NCBI GenBank assembly: GCA_945861415.1
Contig: CAMAUV010000034.1
Span: 1-46,903 of the forward strand
Direction: 5' to 3'
Source of the DNA: Akkermansia muciniphila
GTDB lineage: Bacteria > Verrucomicrobiota > Verrucomicrobiia > Verrucomicrobiales > V1-33
DNA length: 46,903 nt
The notes beneath the pieces were generated by a model, which saw nothing but the letters and a program-made list of their open reading frames with translations, made no database searches and was not told the origin of the DNA. A program made the position numbers and the translations under genes. Positions 17,235 through 25,780 of this stretch are shown in pieces (position 1 is the stretch's first letter; each line of letters starts with the position of its first letter).

Positions 17235-17752
17235 AACTCCAGCAGGAGCCTACTCGCGGCGCACGCATCCTAAAAGCTGGCATTGGACTGTTCCTGATGC
17301 TCGCCGGCCTCAGTGTCACCGCTCTGCTATTCCTACCTTACCGCCGGGCCATGGAAACCCGGAGCTGGACGGTGACCAACTGTGTCATTACGGACAGTCG
17401 CATGGACCAGGAGATCGAAGAGGGTAATCCCAGCCCGCCATGGCGCGTTTATCTCGACTACCGCTATACTTTCGATGGCCAGGAATACCCCGGCAACAAA
17501 TGGCGCCGAGTTACTTTTTATGAAACCGCCGACAAGGACGTGGCCCGCAAGACGCCACACCGGGCAGAGGCGCTAAAGCTCGTGGACAAATATCCGCCGG
17601 AGTTGCGCACGGTTTGTTATGTGGACCCCGCATCGCCTTCGGACGCAGTGCTCGAGCACCAGGCGAAAGCGGCCATCTACACCCTCTGGTGGCCCATGCT
17701 ATTTGCCGTAGGCGGCGCAGGCATTGCGTGGAGCGCCATTAGGATAAAATAA
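17231..17752 (+). CDS. DUF3592 membrane protein
   Basis: The 173-residue protein, started at the ATG in the ATGA overlap with rsmI, has a membrane segment at each end (AGIGLFLMLAGLSVTALLFL and LWWPMLFAVGGAGIAWSAI). Between them lies the soluble DUF3592 part: SWTVTNCVITDSRMD, YLDYRYTFDGQEYPG, and the end CYVDPASPSDAVLE, the family's usual Y-V/N-P-x-x-P phrase. DUF3592 proteins have no known biochemical role. Position directly behind rsmI shows co-translation but says little about function. A longer start at 17201 would bury the start in rsmI and is less likely. Confidence 0.8.
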   Translation: MKLQQEPTRGARILKAGIGLFLMLAGLSVTALLFLPYRRAMETRSWTVTNCVITDSRMDQEIEEGNPSPPWRVYLDYRYTFDGQEYPGNKWRRVTFYETADKDVARKTPHRAEALKLVDKYPPELRTVCYVDPASPSDAVLEHQAKAAIYTLWWPMLFAVGGAGIAWSAIRIK

Positions 17753-17887
17753 GGCCAAGAGCTTCCAACGCAGAACGATCCGGTCGAATGCGAATGGACC
17801 CGGTGATTTCGCTCCGCAGAGAATCTCTCCGCGCGCCTTTCCACTTGTCGCCTCCAGCCATACCCCCATCGTCGTATCTGACCATAC

Positions 17888-18940
17888 ATGCTTTCCTCCG
17901 ATTCCTCGACATCCGCCCTCGCTACGCCCTGCGCGGAAGGATGGGCATGGCTGGATGCCGGGGAGGGGCGTCGTTACTGCGGAAGTGGTCCATTTTCCGG
18001 ATCGGCTGCTCCGTCGGAGGATGGTGTTTCATTTTATGTAAACGATTTCGCACTGAGCGAGAAACAGCCGTGGCGGGTGGCAGCCCGGAATAGCGCCGAT
18101 TCTCCGGTTTTTAGTGAAACCCCGCCAGGCATCGAGTGGGCGGAACCCGGCCGCGATGCATTTGCCCAAGTGTTCGACGAATTGATGTCGGCAGTGCGGT
18201 CCCGCGAAATTTTGAAAGCAGTGCCTGCTGTGTGCGCTTCCGGTGTGGTTCAAAGCGGTTCCGTGGAACGCTGGATGCGCACGCTGCTCACCGGCCCTCG
18301 GGATGCTGCAGTGCAGGGAATTCCGTTTGGCTGGAGCGATGGCTCTGCCGGCTTTGGGGGTTACACCCCCGAGATTCTCTTCGCATTAGATGGCTGCCGC
18401 CTAACCACTATGGCGCTGGCCGGCACTACAGATGCGGAGCACGCCGCAGAACTCACCGAACGGCCCAAACTCGCTCGCGAGCACACGGTCGTTGTGGATG
18501 AACTACAGCGCCGGCTCGCCGCCCTTGGCAAGGTGAAAACCGGCGAGCGAAAAGTCGTCCATCAAGGAAACATCCGCCACCTGCGCACAGAATTGGAGGT
18601 GACCCTCAGCGTCGAGCCGCGAGGCGAGGCACTGAATGAAATTGTGAGGCTCATGCATCCCACTCCGGCGCTGGGAATCTCCCCGCGCTCTCCGGAGAAC
18701 ATGGCCCGGCTCACCCGCTGTCGCGCGGCAACCGGCACGCCGGACTATTTTGGGGCTCCGTTCGGCGTTGCATGGCCCGGTGGCGCTCTCTTTGTCGTCG
18801 CCATTCGTGGCATCTTTTGGGAGTTGAACCGCGTGCATCTCCCCACCGGTTGCGGACTCGTAGCCGGAAGCGAACTCGACGCCGAGTGGGCGGAACTCGA
18901 ACTAAAACGCGCATGGGTGCAGCGCGTCCTAGGATTATGA
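17888..18940 (+). CDS. menF: Isochorismate synthase-type chorismate-binding enzyme
   Basis: Isochorismate synthase makes isochorismate from chorismate, the first step of menaquinone synthesis by the Men route. The 350-residue protein carries the family's C-terminal signatures: GFGGYTPEILFAL, TTMALAGTTDAEHAAEL, KLAREHTVVVDELQRRL, HPTPALGISPRSPENM, YFGAPFGVAWPGGALFVVAIR, and GCGLVAGSELDAEWAELELK, the magnesium and chorismate site. The canonical L-F-E(R)TPE and HPTPAVGG phrases are slightly altered here. It is shorter than E. coli MenF (431), with a reduced N-terminus. Its TGA overlaps the menD ATG (ATGA), which supports assignment as MenF rather than anthranilate or salicylate synthase. Confidence 0.9.
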   Translation: MLSSDSSTSALATPCAEGWAWLDAGEGRRYCGSGPFSGSAAPSEDGVSFYVNDFALSEKQPWRVAARNSADSPVFSETPPGIEWAEPGRDAFAQVFDELMSAVRSREILKAVPAVCASGVVQSGSVERWMRTLLTGPRDAAVQGIPFGWSDGSAGFGGYTPEILFALDGCRLTTMALAGTTDAEHAAELTERPKLAREHTVVVDELQRRLAALGKVKTGERKVVHQGNIRHLRTELEVTLSVEPRGEALNEIVRLMHPTPALGISPRSPENMARLTRCRAATGTPDYFGAPFGVAWPGGALFVVAIRGIFWELNRVHLPTGCGLVAGSELDAEWAELELKRAWVQRVLGL

Positions 18941-20589
18941 GGCGGGAGCACAAGCCCTTCGCCGTGGCGGTCATCGAAACCTTGCTGGCCAAGGGTGTGC
19001 AGGAGTTTGTGATCTGCGCCGGGGCTCGAAACAGCGCGCTCATCGTCGTGCTCGCCGCGCTGGGCGACAAGGTCCGGCTCTGGCAGCACTTCGACGAACG
19101 CGCCGCCAGCTTTTTTGCGATTGGCCGCATTCGGGCAACGGAGCGGCCAGTGGCAGTCGTGACGACGAGCGGCACGGCCGCAGCGGAATTGCTGCCCGCA
19201 GTGATCGAAGCGCATTACCAAGGAATGCCGCTGGTGGCACTCACGGCGGACCGGCCCAAGCATTACAGAGGCAGCGGGGCACCGCAGGCGATTGAGCAGG
19301 AGGGGTTGTTTGGAGTTTACGCAATATTCTGCGATGCGGATGAAGCTAGGGGATTGGTCGAGCCCGGTTGGGATGCACAGCGCCCCTTGCACGTAAACGT
19401 CTGCCTAGATGAGCCGCGGGGGTTTAACGAATTGAGAACGGCAGTGCTCCCGGAGGCAAATGGACCATTTCGGGGGTTAAATTCCCCGAATATTCATGCC
19501 GAACCCCTCCGAGGTTCCACATCCGCCGCATCCGCCGCATCCGCCTCATCCGTTATATCGGGCTTGTCGGGCGAATCAGCCGCGCCTGGCACCCAGATCC
19601 CCTCGCCCGGCGACCTCATTCTCGCCGGCGATCTGCTACCCTCGGATGTTCCGCCTGCGCTTTCCTTAATCGCACGTGGTTCTGCACCTGTTTATGCTGA
19701 GGGAGCATCGCGCCTGCGTGACGCGCCTGCGCTACAATCCCGCCTCTTGCGCTGCGGGGACGCCACGCTGCGGCATGTGGATGCACGGCACATTTTACGT
19801 CTCGGCGGTGTGCCCGCTTCGCGTTATTGGCGCGACTTGGAATCGCGGCCGGACATCGCCGTCACGCATTGGACGCGCAGCGGCTATGCGGGCCTAGCGC
19901 GAAAAGCATCTGTCCCGCAAGACAACGCCTCCTGCACACTGGATGCCCGCGCCATCCTTACCCGCGATGCCGCGCTCTACGCCCGTCTCGGCCAGTTGCT
20001 CATCGCATTCCCCAACTCCGAACCCGCGCTCTTCCGTCGACTGTCGCTGGTCATCCCGAGAGGCGCGGCAGTATTCACCGGCAACTCAATGCCCGTGCGC
20101 GAGTGGAATCTCTGCGCCGAGTATGACCGCGGGCACCGCGTGCATGTGCTTCGCGGGGCGAATGGGATCGATGGGAACGTGAGCGCTTTCCTCGGCATTG
20201 CCGCGAATGAGCCCGAGGCATGGTGCATCACCGGGGACCTAACCACGCTCTACGATCTCAACGCACCGTGGATACTGTCGCAACTCAGCGCCGGGAAGCG
20301 TCGGTTCGTGGTCATGCAAAATGCCGGCGGCAAAATTTTTTCACGCCTGCCAACGCTGAAATTCCTCACCGAGCGCGAACGCGCGCTAATGGAAAATCCC
20401 CACACCATTTCTCTAAAAGGCTGGGCCGAAATGTGGAGTATGGGACATGTAAGCGGCAACGGCGATGCTCTGGATAACTTGATGGACTTTCCGGACCATA
20501 CCGTCATCGAGTTGCATCCCGACTCCCGGCAAACCGAGGCCTTCTGGCAGGCATGGGCCGCGGCGGAGTCGGAAGTTTGGGGCTCCTGA
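18937..20589 (+). CDS. menD: 2-succinyl-5-enolpyruvyl-6-hydroxy-3-cyclohexene-1-carboxylate synthase
   Basis: MenD is a thiamine-diphosphate enzyme that joins 2-oxoglutarate and isochorismate in menaquinone synthesis. The 550-residue protein begins MRREHKPFAVAVIETLLA at the ATG of the ATGA overlap with menF. Landmarks are VQEFVICAGARNSALI, WQHFDERAASFFAIG (Glu of the ThDP proton relay), TTSGTAAAELLPAVIEAHY, MPLVALTADRP, GNSMPVREWNL, GANGIDGNVSAFLGIA, and the ThDP-Mg loop GDLTTLYDLNAPWIL followed by NAGGKIFSRLP. A low-complexity Ser/Ala insert from a 9-base tandem repeat lies near residues 195-207, at the border of the first and middle domains. No menB, C, E or H is in the window. Confidence 0.93.
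   Translation: MRREHKPFAVAVIETLLAKGVQEFVICAGARNSALIVVLAALGDKVRLWQHFDERAASFFAIGRIRATERPVAVVTTSGTAAAELLPAVIEAHYQGMPLVALTADRPKHYRGSGAPQAIEQEGLFGVYAIFCDADEARGLVEPGWDAQRPLHVNVCLDEPRGFNELRTAVLPEANGPFRGLNSPNIHAEPLRGSTSAASAASASSVISGLSGESAAPGTQIPSPGDLILAGDLLPSDVPPALSLIARGSAPVYAEGASRLRDAPALQSRLLRCGDATLRHVDARHILRLGGVPASRYWRDLESRPDIAVTHWTRSGYAGLARKASVPQDNASCTLDARAILTRDAALYARLGQLLIAFPNSEPALFRRLSLVIPRGAAVFTGNSMPVREWNLCAEYDRGHRVHVLRGANGIDGNVSAFLGIAANEPEAWCITGDLTTLYDLNAPWILSQLSAGKRRFVVMQNAGGKIFSRLPTLKFLTERERALMENPHTISLKGWAEMWSMGHVSGNGDALDNLMDFPDHTVIELHPDSRQTEAFWQAWAAAESEVWGS
19520..19555 (+). repeat. 9-base tandem repeat inside menD
   Basis: Four direct copies of a nine-base unit (CATCCGCCG, CATCCGCCG, CATCCGCCT, CATCCGTTA) lie in frame and encode Ser-Ala-Ala type repeats. 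Nine is a multiple of three, so copy-number change would not shift the frame. Confidence 0.85.
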
Positions 20590-20597
20590 AACGCGCT

Positions 20598-21113
20598 CTA
20601 CTTCAGGTCCGTCAGCATTGCGCTGATGATGAGCGCACGCTCGTCCTTGTCACGGCGAACCGCAAACATCCATGTCTCGCCGGCTTGTGGCTTACGCACA
20701 CCAAAGCTGTAACCCTGACCGCTGATAGACAAAGGCTCAGCATCCTTCCGCCCCTTCGCACCTGCCAGCAAGCTTGGGGACTGGAGTTCAATGAGCATGG
20801 AAAGTTTGTCGCCGCTGCCACCCACGGGCACAACCACTCGCTTCACCTGTCCCAGCCAAAGGGCGCGCGGGGCTGCTTCGTCACCCAGTTTTGCTTCTGC
20901 GATGGCTTTGGTGACCTTGTTTTTGAAGCCGGAGAGCCTCGGGTCTTCGTCCAGACTCCACTCGATTTGCTGCCGGTGATTGAGCCGCACCAAATACACG
21001 GTCAGACCGCTGAAGGCGAGCACTCCGGCGGCGATACAACCGCACCGGAAAAAGGAAGTGCGCCAAAAGGGGGTCTCGGCGAGCGCATTGTGTGTTTGGC
21101 GTTGTGCTCCCAT
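20598..21113 (-). CDS. Small single-pass membrane protein, unknown
   Basis: I do not recognise a family. The 171-residue protein has one membrane segment near residues 24-44 (CGCIAAGVLAFSGLTVYLV) and a mostly soluble C-terminal part with ALWLGQVKRVVVPVGG, KLSMLIELQSPSLLAGAKG, SISGQGYSFGVRKPQAGETWMFAVRRD and a final LIISAMLTDLK. The soluble part looks beta-rich and could be a small barrel. It follows the PfkB-type kinase by 6 bases on the same strand, so it is probably the last gene of the pyk-pfkB operon. It ends eight bases from the convergent menD. Confidence 0.7.
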   Translation of the reverse strand: MGAQRQTHNALAETPFWRTSFFRCGCIAAGVLAFSGLTVYLVRLNHRQQIEWSLDEDPRLSGFKNKVTKAIAEAKLGDEAAPRALWLGQVKRVVVPVGGSGDKLSMLIELQSPSLLAGAKGRKDAEPLSISGQGYSFGVRKPQAGETWMFAVRRDKDERALIISAMLTDLK

Positions 21114-21119
21114 GCGTTT

Positions 21120-22025
21120 TTACCAAGCGGTGAACTGACGAAAAGAATCAAGACGAGCAGTGGCCTCCGCCGCCGTCACAAATGCAAGGCGGCGCACTCC
21201 GAATTCCTCGCAGGTGAACGAGGCGAGCACACTGCCGCGCACCACGCCGGCCGCTAGATCTGTGAAACAAGGAGCTCGTCCAAGAGACGCCACATGACCC
21301 GCGAGGCCTCCGGCAAATGAATCGCCGGCACCGGTGGGATCCGCCACTCCAGTCAGCGGAAACGCTGGGGTGGCAAAGAAACTTCCGCCCCGGCCGAACA
21401 GCAGCGCGCCATGCTCGCCTTTTTTAACGACCACCTGCTTAGGTCCCATGTCCATCAGCCGCCAACCCGCGGTTACCAGATTCGATGTCTCAGTGAACAT
21501 TTTCGCTTCGTCCTCATTGATGACGAAAAGATCCGAACGCTGCACAATCTTAAGAAGACCCTCACGCGCGATGTTGATCCAGAGGTCCATGCTGTCGGCA
21601 ATGACGAACGGCCTGCCGGTCAACTGATTGAGCACAGCCAGTTGGTTGTCGGGGCTCATGTTGGCTAGCAGCACCACTTTCGCCGCCGCGGCAGCCGGGC
21701 AAAGCTTTGGGGCGAACTTCTCTAGCACATCAATTGAGACGTCCAGAGTCTCCCGATGGTTCATGTTTTCGTGGTAGCGGCCTGTCCAGCGGAAGGTGCG
21801 ACCATCTGCAAACTCAATGTTTCCAGTGTCGATGCCCTTGCCTTTAAACAACTCGCTGTGCTCTGCGGGAAAGTCTTTGCCCACGATCGAGCACAGATGC
21901 ACCGGCCCACTGAGAGCCGCCGCAAGCCCGGCGTAGGAAGCGCTGCCGCCCAGCAAATCATTGTGGGCAGCAGTGGGGGTGTGGATGGAATCGAGAGCGA
22001 CAGTGCCGGAGATTAGAATAGACAT
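21120..22025 (-). CDS. PfkB-family carbohydrate or nucleoside kinase
   Basis: The 301-residue protein from the ATG at 22025 begins MSILISGTVALDSIHTP, as expected for ribokinase-fold enzymes; an upstream start at 22100 adds 25 atypical residues and reaches into pyk. Signature 1 is GGSASYAGLAAALSG (residues about 26-40). Signature 2 is VADPTGAGDSFAGGLAGHV, with the catalytic aspartate in GAGDSF and the anion hole in the preceding glycines. PfkB enzymes phosphorylate sugars, adenosine or related alcohols with ATP. The substrate cannot be read from the sequence; homologues are often annotated as sugar kinase. Placement directly behind pyruvate kinase suggests a role in carbohydrate use. Confidence 0.88.
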   Translation of the reverse strand: MSILISGTVALDSIHTPTAAHNDLLGGSASYAGLAAALSGPVHLCSIVGKDFPAEHSELFKGKGIDTGNIEFADGRTFRWTGRYHENMNHRETLDVSIDVLEKFAPKLCPAAAAAKVVLLANMSPDNQLAVLNQLTGRPFVIADSMDLWINIAREGLLKIVQRSDLFVINEDEAKMFTETSNLVTAGWRLMDMGPKQVVVKKGEHGALLFGRGGSFFATPAFPLTGVADPTGAGDSFAGGLAGHVASLGRAPCFTDLAAGVVRGSVLASFTCEEFGVRRLAFVTAAEATARLDSFRQFTAW

Positions 22026-22096
22026 GGAGGAAAAAGGCGAGGTCTTAAACGACCCGCCGCGGGGCATCAAGGGAAGCACGCACTTATTCTTGGCCC

Positions 22097-23506
22097 TCAA
22101 GCCTTCTGCACCACAATACTGTCCATGGCGTTCTCTGTTGCCAGCACATCGCTGATGATCACCAGTGGTGCATTGTCGCGCACTAGACGTTTCTTTTTCA
22201 GAATTTCTACGGCGGCGGCGATTGACTCCCGGCGGTTAGCTGGATCGAAGCTCAGAACGAACGGTGTGACAGCGCGACTAAGGTGCAGGGCCCGCACCAC
22301 AGACTGGTCGGGACAGAAAGCGAAGACATGTGCCCGCTGCGGATGAAAGCCCGTGGCGTAGCCGGCGAGCACACCACGCTGAGTGAATACGATGATGCTG
22401 GCGCCGTCGATGCTATCCGCCAGTTCCACCGCGGCTTTGACGAGACGTTGCTTGTCGTTGGAGATGCTGGCAAACCGAGCGCCGCTGGGTTGCGTGTCGG
22501 CGATTTCCACCCGTCGCGCAATTTTATCCATAACCTCCACGCAGCGCACCGGCCACGCACCAGTGCTGGTTTCGCCGCTGAGCATGATGGCATCCGCCTC
22601 CTCGAATACAGAGTTGGCTACATCGGTCACCTCTGCACGCGTGGGCACGGGATTCACACACATGCTCTCCAACATGTGTGTGGCCACAACGACAGCTTTT
22701 CCGCGGTGCACGCAACGGCTCACGATACGCCGCTGGATGATAGGTAATTCCTCCAGATAAACCTCAATGCCCAGATCGCCGCGGGCCACCATAACGGCGT
22801 CACTGGCTTCGATGATTTCATCCAAGTGAGCCACTGCTTGCTGGTCTTCAATCTTGGCCATAATGCGGGCGGGAGAATTTTTGGCACGCAGTTCGCGGCG
22901 GAGTTGATGAATGTGCGAGGCGTCCCGGACAAAACTCATTGCCACCCAGTCGCATCCAATCTCCGCCGCCAGCTCGATGTCCGTGAAATCCTTGGCGGTC
23001 AGGGCCGGCAGGTTCACCTTCACGCCAGGAAGATTGATGTGCCGCCGTGAGCCGAGACGCCCTTCATTGAGCGCGCTGCAAATCACGCGCTCGGGTGCGG
23101 TCTCCAGCACTTTCATTTCTAAGTTGCCGTTATCCACCAGCACGGTGTCACCCTTCTTTAGATCATGATAAAGACCGGGGTAATTGACACTGGTTGAAAT
23201 GGCCATGGTCGGAACAGCTCCGCTGAGGGTGAACTCCACCGTGTCGCCCTTTTTCAGGTCCACACTCTGGATGAGATCGCCGGTGCGAATGGTGGGACCG
23301 CGCATGTCCATGAGGACGGCCACATCCGCGCCCGCAGCACTCGCGGCCGCCCGCACACGGAGTGTGACCTCGCGGCACCAGTCCGCTTTCGCGTGACTCA
23401 TATTAAGGCGGAAGACATTGGCTCCGGCGCGAATGAGCGCTTCCAGCACCTCCTGTTTTTCCGTAGCAGGCCCGATTGTAGCGATGATTTTGGTCTTTCT
23501 ATGCAT
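22097..23506 (-). CDS. pyk: Pyruvate kinase
   Basis: Pyruvate kinase makes pyruvate and ATP from phosphoenolpyruvate and ADP at the end of glycolysis. The 469-residue product starts at the ATG at 23506 (MHRKTKIIATIGPATEKQEV). It shows GANVFRLNMSHA, MDMRGPTIRTGD, DWVAMSFVRDASHI, the catalytic lysine region IMAKIEDQQAVAHLDEIIE, the metal site VMVARGDLGIEV, and VATHMLESM...PTRAEVTDVANSVFE, followed by IMLSGETSTGAWPV. A normal C-terminal allosteric domain follows. The conserved phrase usually reads MDTKGPEIRTG, and here MDMRGPTIRTG, which replaces a canonical lysine and glutamate and is seen in some deep-branching pyruvate kinases. It leads a minus-strand set with the PfkB kinase and a small membrane protein. 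Confidence 0.95.
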   Translation of the reverse strand: MHRKTKIIATIGPATEKQEVLEALIRAGANVFRLNMSHAKADWCREVTLRVRAAASAAGADVAVLMDMRGPTIRTGDLIQSVDLKKGDTVEFTLSGAVPTMAISTSVNYPGLYHDLKKGDTVLVDNGNLEMKVLETAPERVICSALNEGRLGSRRHINLPGVKVNLPALTAKDFTDIELAAEIGCDWVAMSFVRDASHIHQLRRELRAKNSPARIMAKIEDQQAVAHLDEIIEASDAVMVARGDLGIEVYLEELPIIQRRIVSRCVHRGKAVVVATHMLESMCVNPVPTRAEVTDVANSVFEEADAIMLSGETSTGAWPVRCVEVMDKIARRVEIADTQPSGARFASISNDKQRLVKAAVELADSIDGASIIVFTQRGVLAGYATGFHPQRAHVFAFCPDQSVVRALHLSRAVTPFVLSFDPANRRESIAAAVEILKKKRLVRDNAPLVIISDVLATENAMDSIVVQKA

Positions 23507-23574
23507 TCCTGCAACACAGCAGTGGCACCGCCTGAACACAAGGCTAAAGCTGCCGTGCCAGTGACACTTTTACA

Positions 23575-23595
23575 CCCCGGGATGCCCGCCCGGGG
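23575..23595. promoter_or_regulatory. GC-rich hairpin between divergent pyk and DUF3127 genes
   Basis: CCCCGGG and CCCGGGG form a perfect 7-bp stem around a seven-base loop, centred in the 184-base gap between divergent starts. No T-run follows on either strand, so it is not a classic terminator. It could be an operator or leader hairpin; function unknown. Confidence 0.35.
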
Positions 23596-23690
23596 CCATC
23601 TTACCGTTCCGTAAAAACCTCAAGAAGTTCGTTGCAGGCGGGCGCGGTTCGGTCAAAATTCTCCCCACTTTCCACATCATCGCCATCGTC

Positions 23691-24206
23691 ATGCCCTACG
23701 AACTCGAAGGAACTGTCAAAGCCGTCATGCCCCAGCAAACGTTCGGGAGCGGATTCACCAAGCGTGAGTTCGTAGTCACCACCGCCAGTGACCGCTTTCC
23801 CCAAGAAATCAAACTGGAGTGCCTCAAGGACAAGGCCGCACTCCTCGATAAAGTGAGTAGCGGTGACAAAGTAAAGGTTACTTTCGATCTTCGCGGCGGC
23901 GAACACAACGGTCGCTACTTCGTAAACCTCGTAGCATGGAAGATCGAAGAAAGCGGCGGCTCATCCTCCTCCAGCGGCGGCAGCACCAGTAGTGGTGAAT
24001 ACAGACCCTCCGCTCCAAAGCAGGAACGCCCGCGTTCCGCAGGCGGCGGTGGTGGAGATGGAGGACGCACCTCGCGCGAGGATGATTCTCGCGGCGGCGG
24101 CGGAAAGCGCGACGGGGGAGACCGCGGCGGCCGTCCTACACGCGACGAGGACTACCGCGGCGGCGGACGCCGCGGCGGATATCAGGAAGACGATATTGAT
24201 TTCTAA
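23691..24206 (+). CDS. DUF3127 OB-fold-like protein with RGG tail
   Basis: Residues about 1-88 match DUF3127, a small beta-barrel family best known in Bacteroidetes: [60 protein letters not shown] and VNLVAWKIE. The fold resembles single-strand nucleic-acid binding OB domains. Residues about 90-165 are Gly/Arg/Ser-rich (RGG repeats) and the protein ends EDDIDF. This layout parallels single-stranded DNA-binding protein, whose flexible tail ends in an acidic DDDIPF tip that recruits partners. RNA or ssDNA binding is a reasonable inference, untested. The metallophosphoesterase gene starts three bases after the stop. Start ATG has no Shine-Dalgarno motif. Confidence 0.8.
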   Translation: MPYELEGTVKAVMPQQTFGSGFTKREFVVTTASDRFPQEIKLECLKDKAALLDKVSSGDKVKVTFDLRGGEHNGRYFVNLVAWKIEESGGSSSSSGGSTSSGEYRPSAPKQERPRSAGGGGGDGGRTSREDDSRGGGGKRDGGDRGGRPTRDEDYRGGGRRGGYQEDDIDF

Positions 24207-24209
24207 TTC

Positions 24210-25202
24210 ATGAACGGCAGCGGACGCTGGCATATTAGTTTGAACAGGTCGCGCTTCCTCAAAGTAATCAGCGCCGGCATCGCGAGCACCTCCATTTTAC
24301 GGGGCCATGGCGATACTGCTGGAACCGGCAAGCCTGACGTTGTAGTCGGCGTCCTCACCGATTGTCAGTATGCCGACATCGACACGCCGCCTAAAAGTAA
24401 GCGGCTCTATCGCCAGTCTCCCGCCAAGCTCAAAGCCGCCATTGAGCACTTTAACGCAATGGGTGACATCGATTTTATGATGCATCTGGGTGATGCCGTA
24501 GATTGCAAAGAGCAGAGCTACAACGTGGTGACACCGCTCTTTGCCACCGCCGCCTGCCCTATTCACCACGTTGCTGGAAATCACGACTTTGATATCGCTG
24601 ACACCCTCAAATCGCGTGTGCACAGTCTGCTCGGCATGCCCGCACCGTATTACAGTATCGAGCGCAACAAGTGGCGCTTCGTCATGCTTGATGGGAATGA
24701 GTTGAGCCTCTTCGCCTTTCCCAAAAACTCCCCCCGCTGGCAGGAAGCGCAGGAGTTCCGCTCTGCATCCGCAAGGAAGCTCGCCGATTACAACGGGGGA
24801 CTTGGCGGCACCCAGCGCGCGTGGCTGGTAAAAGAACTCGCCGCCGCCCGCGCCGCCTGTCAGCGCGTCATCTTGTGCTGCCATTATCCGTTGTTCCCGA
24901 CGGATGGTCACGTGCTGTGGGACGCAGAGGCGGTCACAGAGATTGTCCGGCAAAACGGGGACATCATCGCCGCATGGTGGAACGGTCACAATCACGACGG
25001 CAACTACGCAGCCCGGCACGGCATCCACTTCCTCAACTACCGCGGGATGGTGGACACGCCGAAGAATAGCTACGCCCGGGTCGCGCTCTATCAGGATCGC
25101 ATAGAAGTCACCGGCTACGGCCGCGAAACGCACCGTGTGCTCCGATTCCCCGCTCAGGATTTCCCCCGCCCAAAACCCGCGCACTCCAAAAGCCCCGCGT
25201 GA
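24210..25202 (+). CDS. Metallophosphoesterase, ADP-ribose/CDP-alcohol diphosphatase-like
   Basis: The 330-residue protein has the calcineurin-like metal motifs in order: GVLTDCQYADID (D-x-Q variant typical of ADPRM), MMHLGDAVDC, HHVAGNHDFDI, VILCCHYPLF, and AAWWNGHNHDGNY. The phrases GGLGGTQRAWLVKEL and GHNHDGNYA resemble Mn-dependent ADP-ribose/CDP-alcohol diphosphatase, which splits ADP-ribose, CDP-choline and similar compounds. The N-terminus (NRSRFLKVISAGIASTSIL) looks like a degenerate Tat or Sec signal, R-S-R-F-L-K instead of S-R-R-x-F-L-K, so an exported location is possible. It is packed three bases behind the DUF3127 gene, which implies one transcript. Confidence 0.85.
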   Translation: MNGSGRWHISLNRSRFLKVISAGIASTSILRGHGDTAGTGKPDVVVGVLTDCQYADIDTPPKSKRLYRQSPAKLKAAIEHFNAMGDIDFMMHLGDAVDCKEQSYNVVTPLFATAACPIHHVAGNHDFDIADTLKSRVHSLLGMPAPYYSIERNKWRFVMLDGNELSLFAFPKNSPRWQEAQEFRSASARKLADYNGGLGGTQRAWLVKELAAARAACQRVILCCHYPLFPTDGHVLWDAEAVTEIVRQNGDIIAAWWNGHNHDGNYAARHGIHFLNYRGMVDTPKNSYARVALYQDRIEVTGYGRETHRVLRFPAQDFPRPKPAHSKSPA

Positions 25203-25332
25203 GATAGAAGGAACGCTTCTTGGGCTAAATACCGAGCCCCCCACTACCGCCGACAGTGTCTCATCGTCCGCGTTCTCTTCTCTCCGCCACGAACCCGCCC
25301 GAAATCGCCGCACCTTCGCCGGAAGCAGATCC

Positions 25333-25701
25333 TCAGCCACTGCCCCCACTTGCTGATGCCCCGGTGTCCGATCCTACGCCGACACCGCCATCTGCAGGCG
25401 ATTCACCGGTTGCCTGACTGGCTGATACTAATCTGGAGGAAGCCGCAGGCAGGGTGTCGGCGGGAGTCCAAGTCGCCGTTGAAGTGCGCTGCGTCTCAGT
25501 AGAAGCGGCAACTTTCACGTGCAGGAAATAGACAATTTGGGAATGCCCCTTGTCCTGTTTGGAGTAGTACCCAACAGCGGTAAGATCAAGATTTAGTGGT
25601 GCGTGCAGTCGCTGGCCCCACACGAACACTATTACATCGATATTTTGGCTCGCGCCCTGCTTTGGCAGATGCCAAGCAGCGACTAGGCTGTCTCCTTGAG
25701 G
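25333..25701 (-). pseudogene. Unidentified coding remnant without a start
   Basis: Minus-strand frame from 25701 (after a TAG at 25702-25704) reads convincingly as protein: QGDSLVAAWHLPKQGASQN, then VIVFVWGQRLHAPLNLDL, AVGYYSKQDKGHSQIVYFL and HVKVAAS, followed by low-complexity Thr/Ala/Gly residues to the stop at 25333. No ATG precedes the conserved-looking part; the only start codon is a GTG at 25629 inside it. I do not recognise the family. It looks like the C-terminal end of a gene whose 5' part is lost. It lies alone in a 578-base gap between the metallophosphoesterase and rimO. Confidence 0.4.
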
Positions 25702-25780
25702 CTAACTATGGCCGTTTGCCGGAACTTTAGCCTTTGCACGGAACATGACTGGCCGTGTCCGCTGTTTTGTGAGCGTTGCG

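Noticed and set aside
18772..18936. Longer menD start at 18772
   Set aside because: It would lie inside menF; the ATGA overlap at 18937 gives the normal MenD N-terminus.
24297..25349. Minus-strand frame of 350 codons opposite the metallophosphoesterase
   Set aside because: The plus strand has all five metal motifs of the phosphoesterase; the minus frame is a high-GC shadow.
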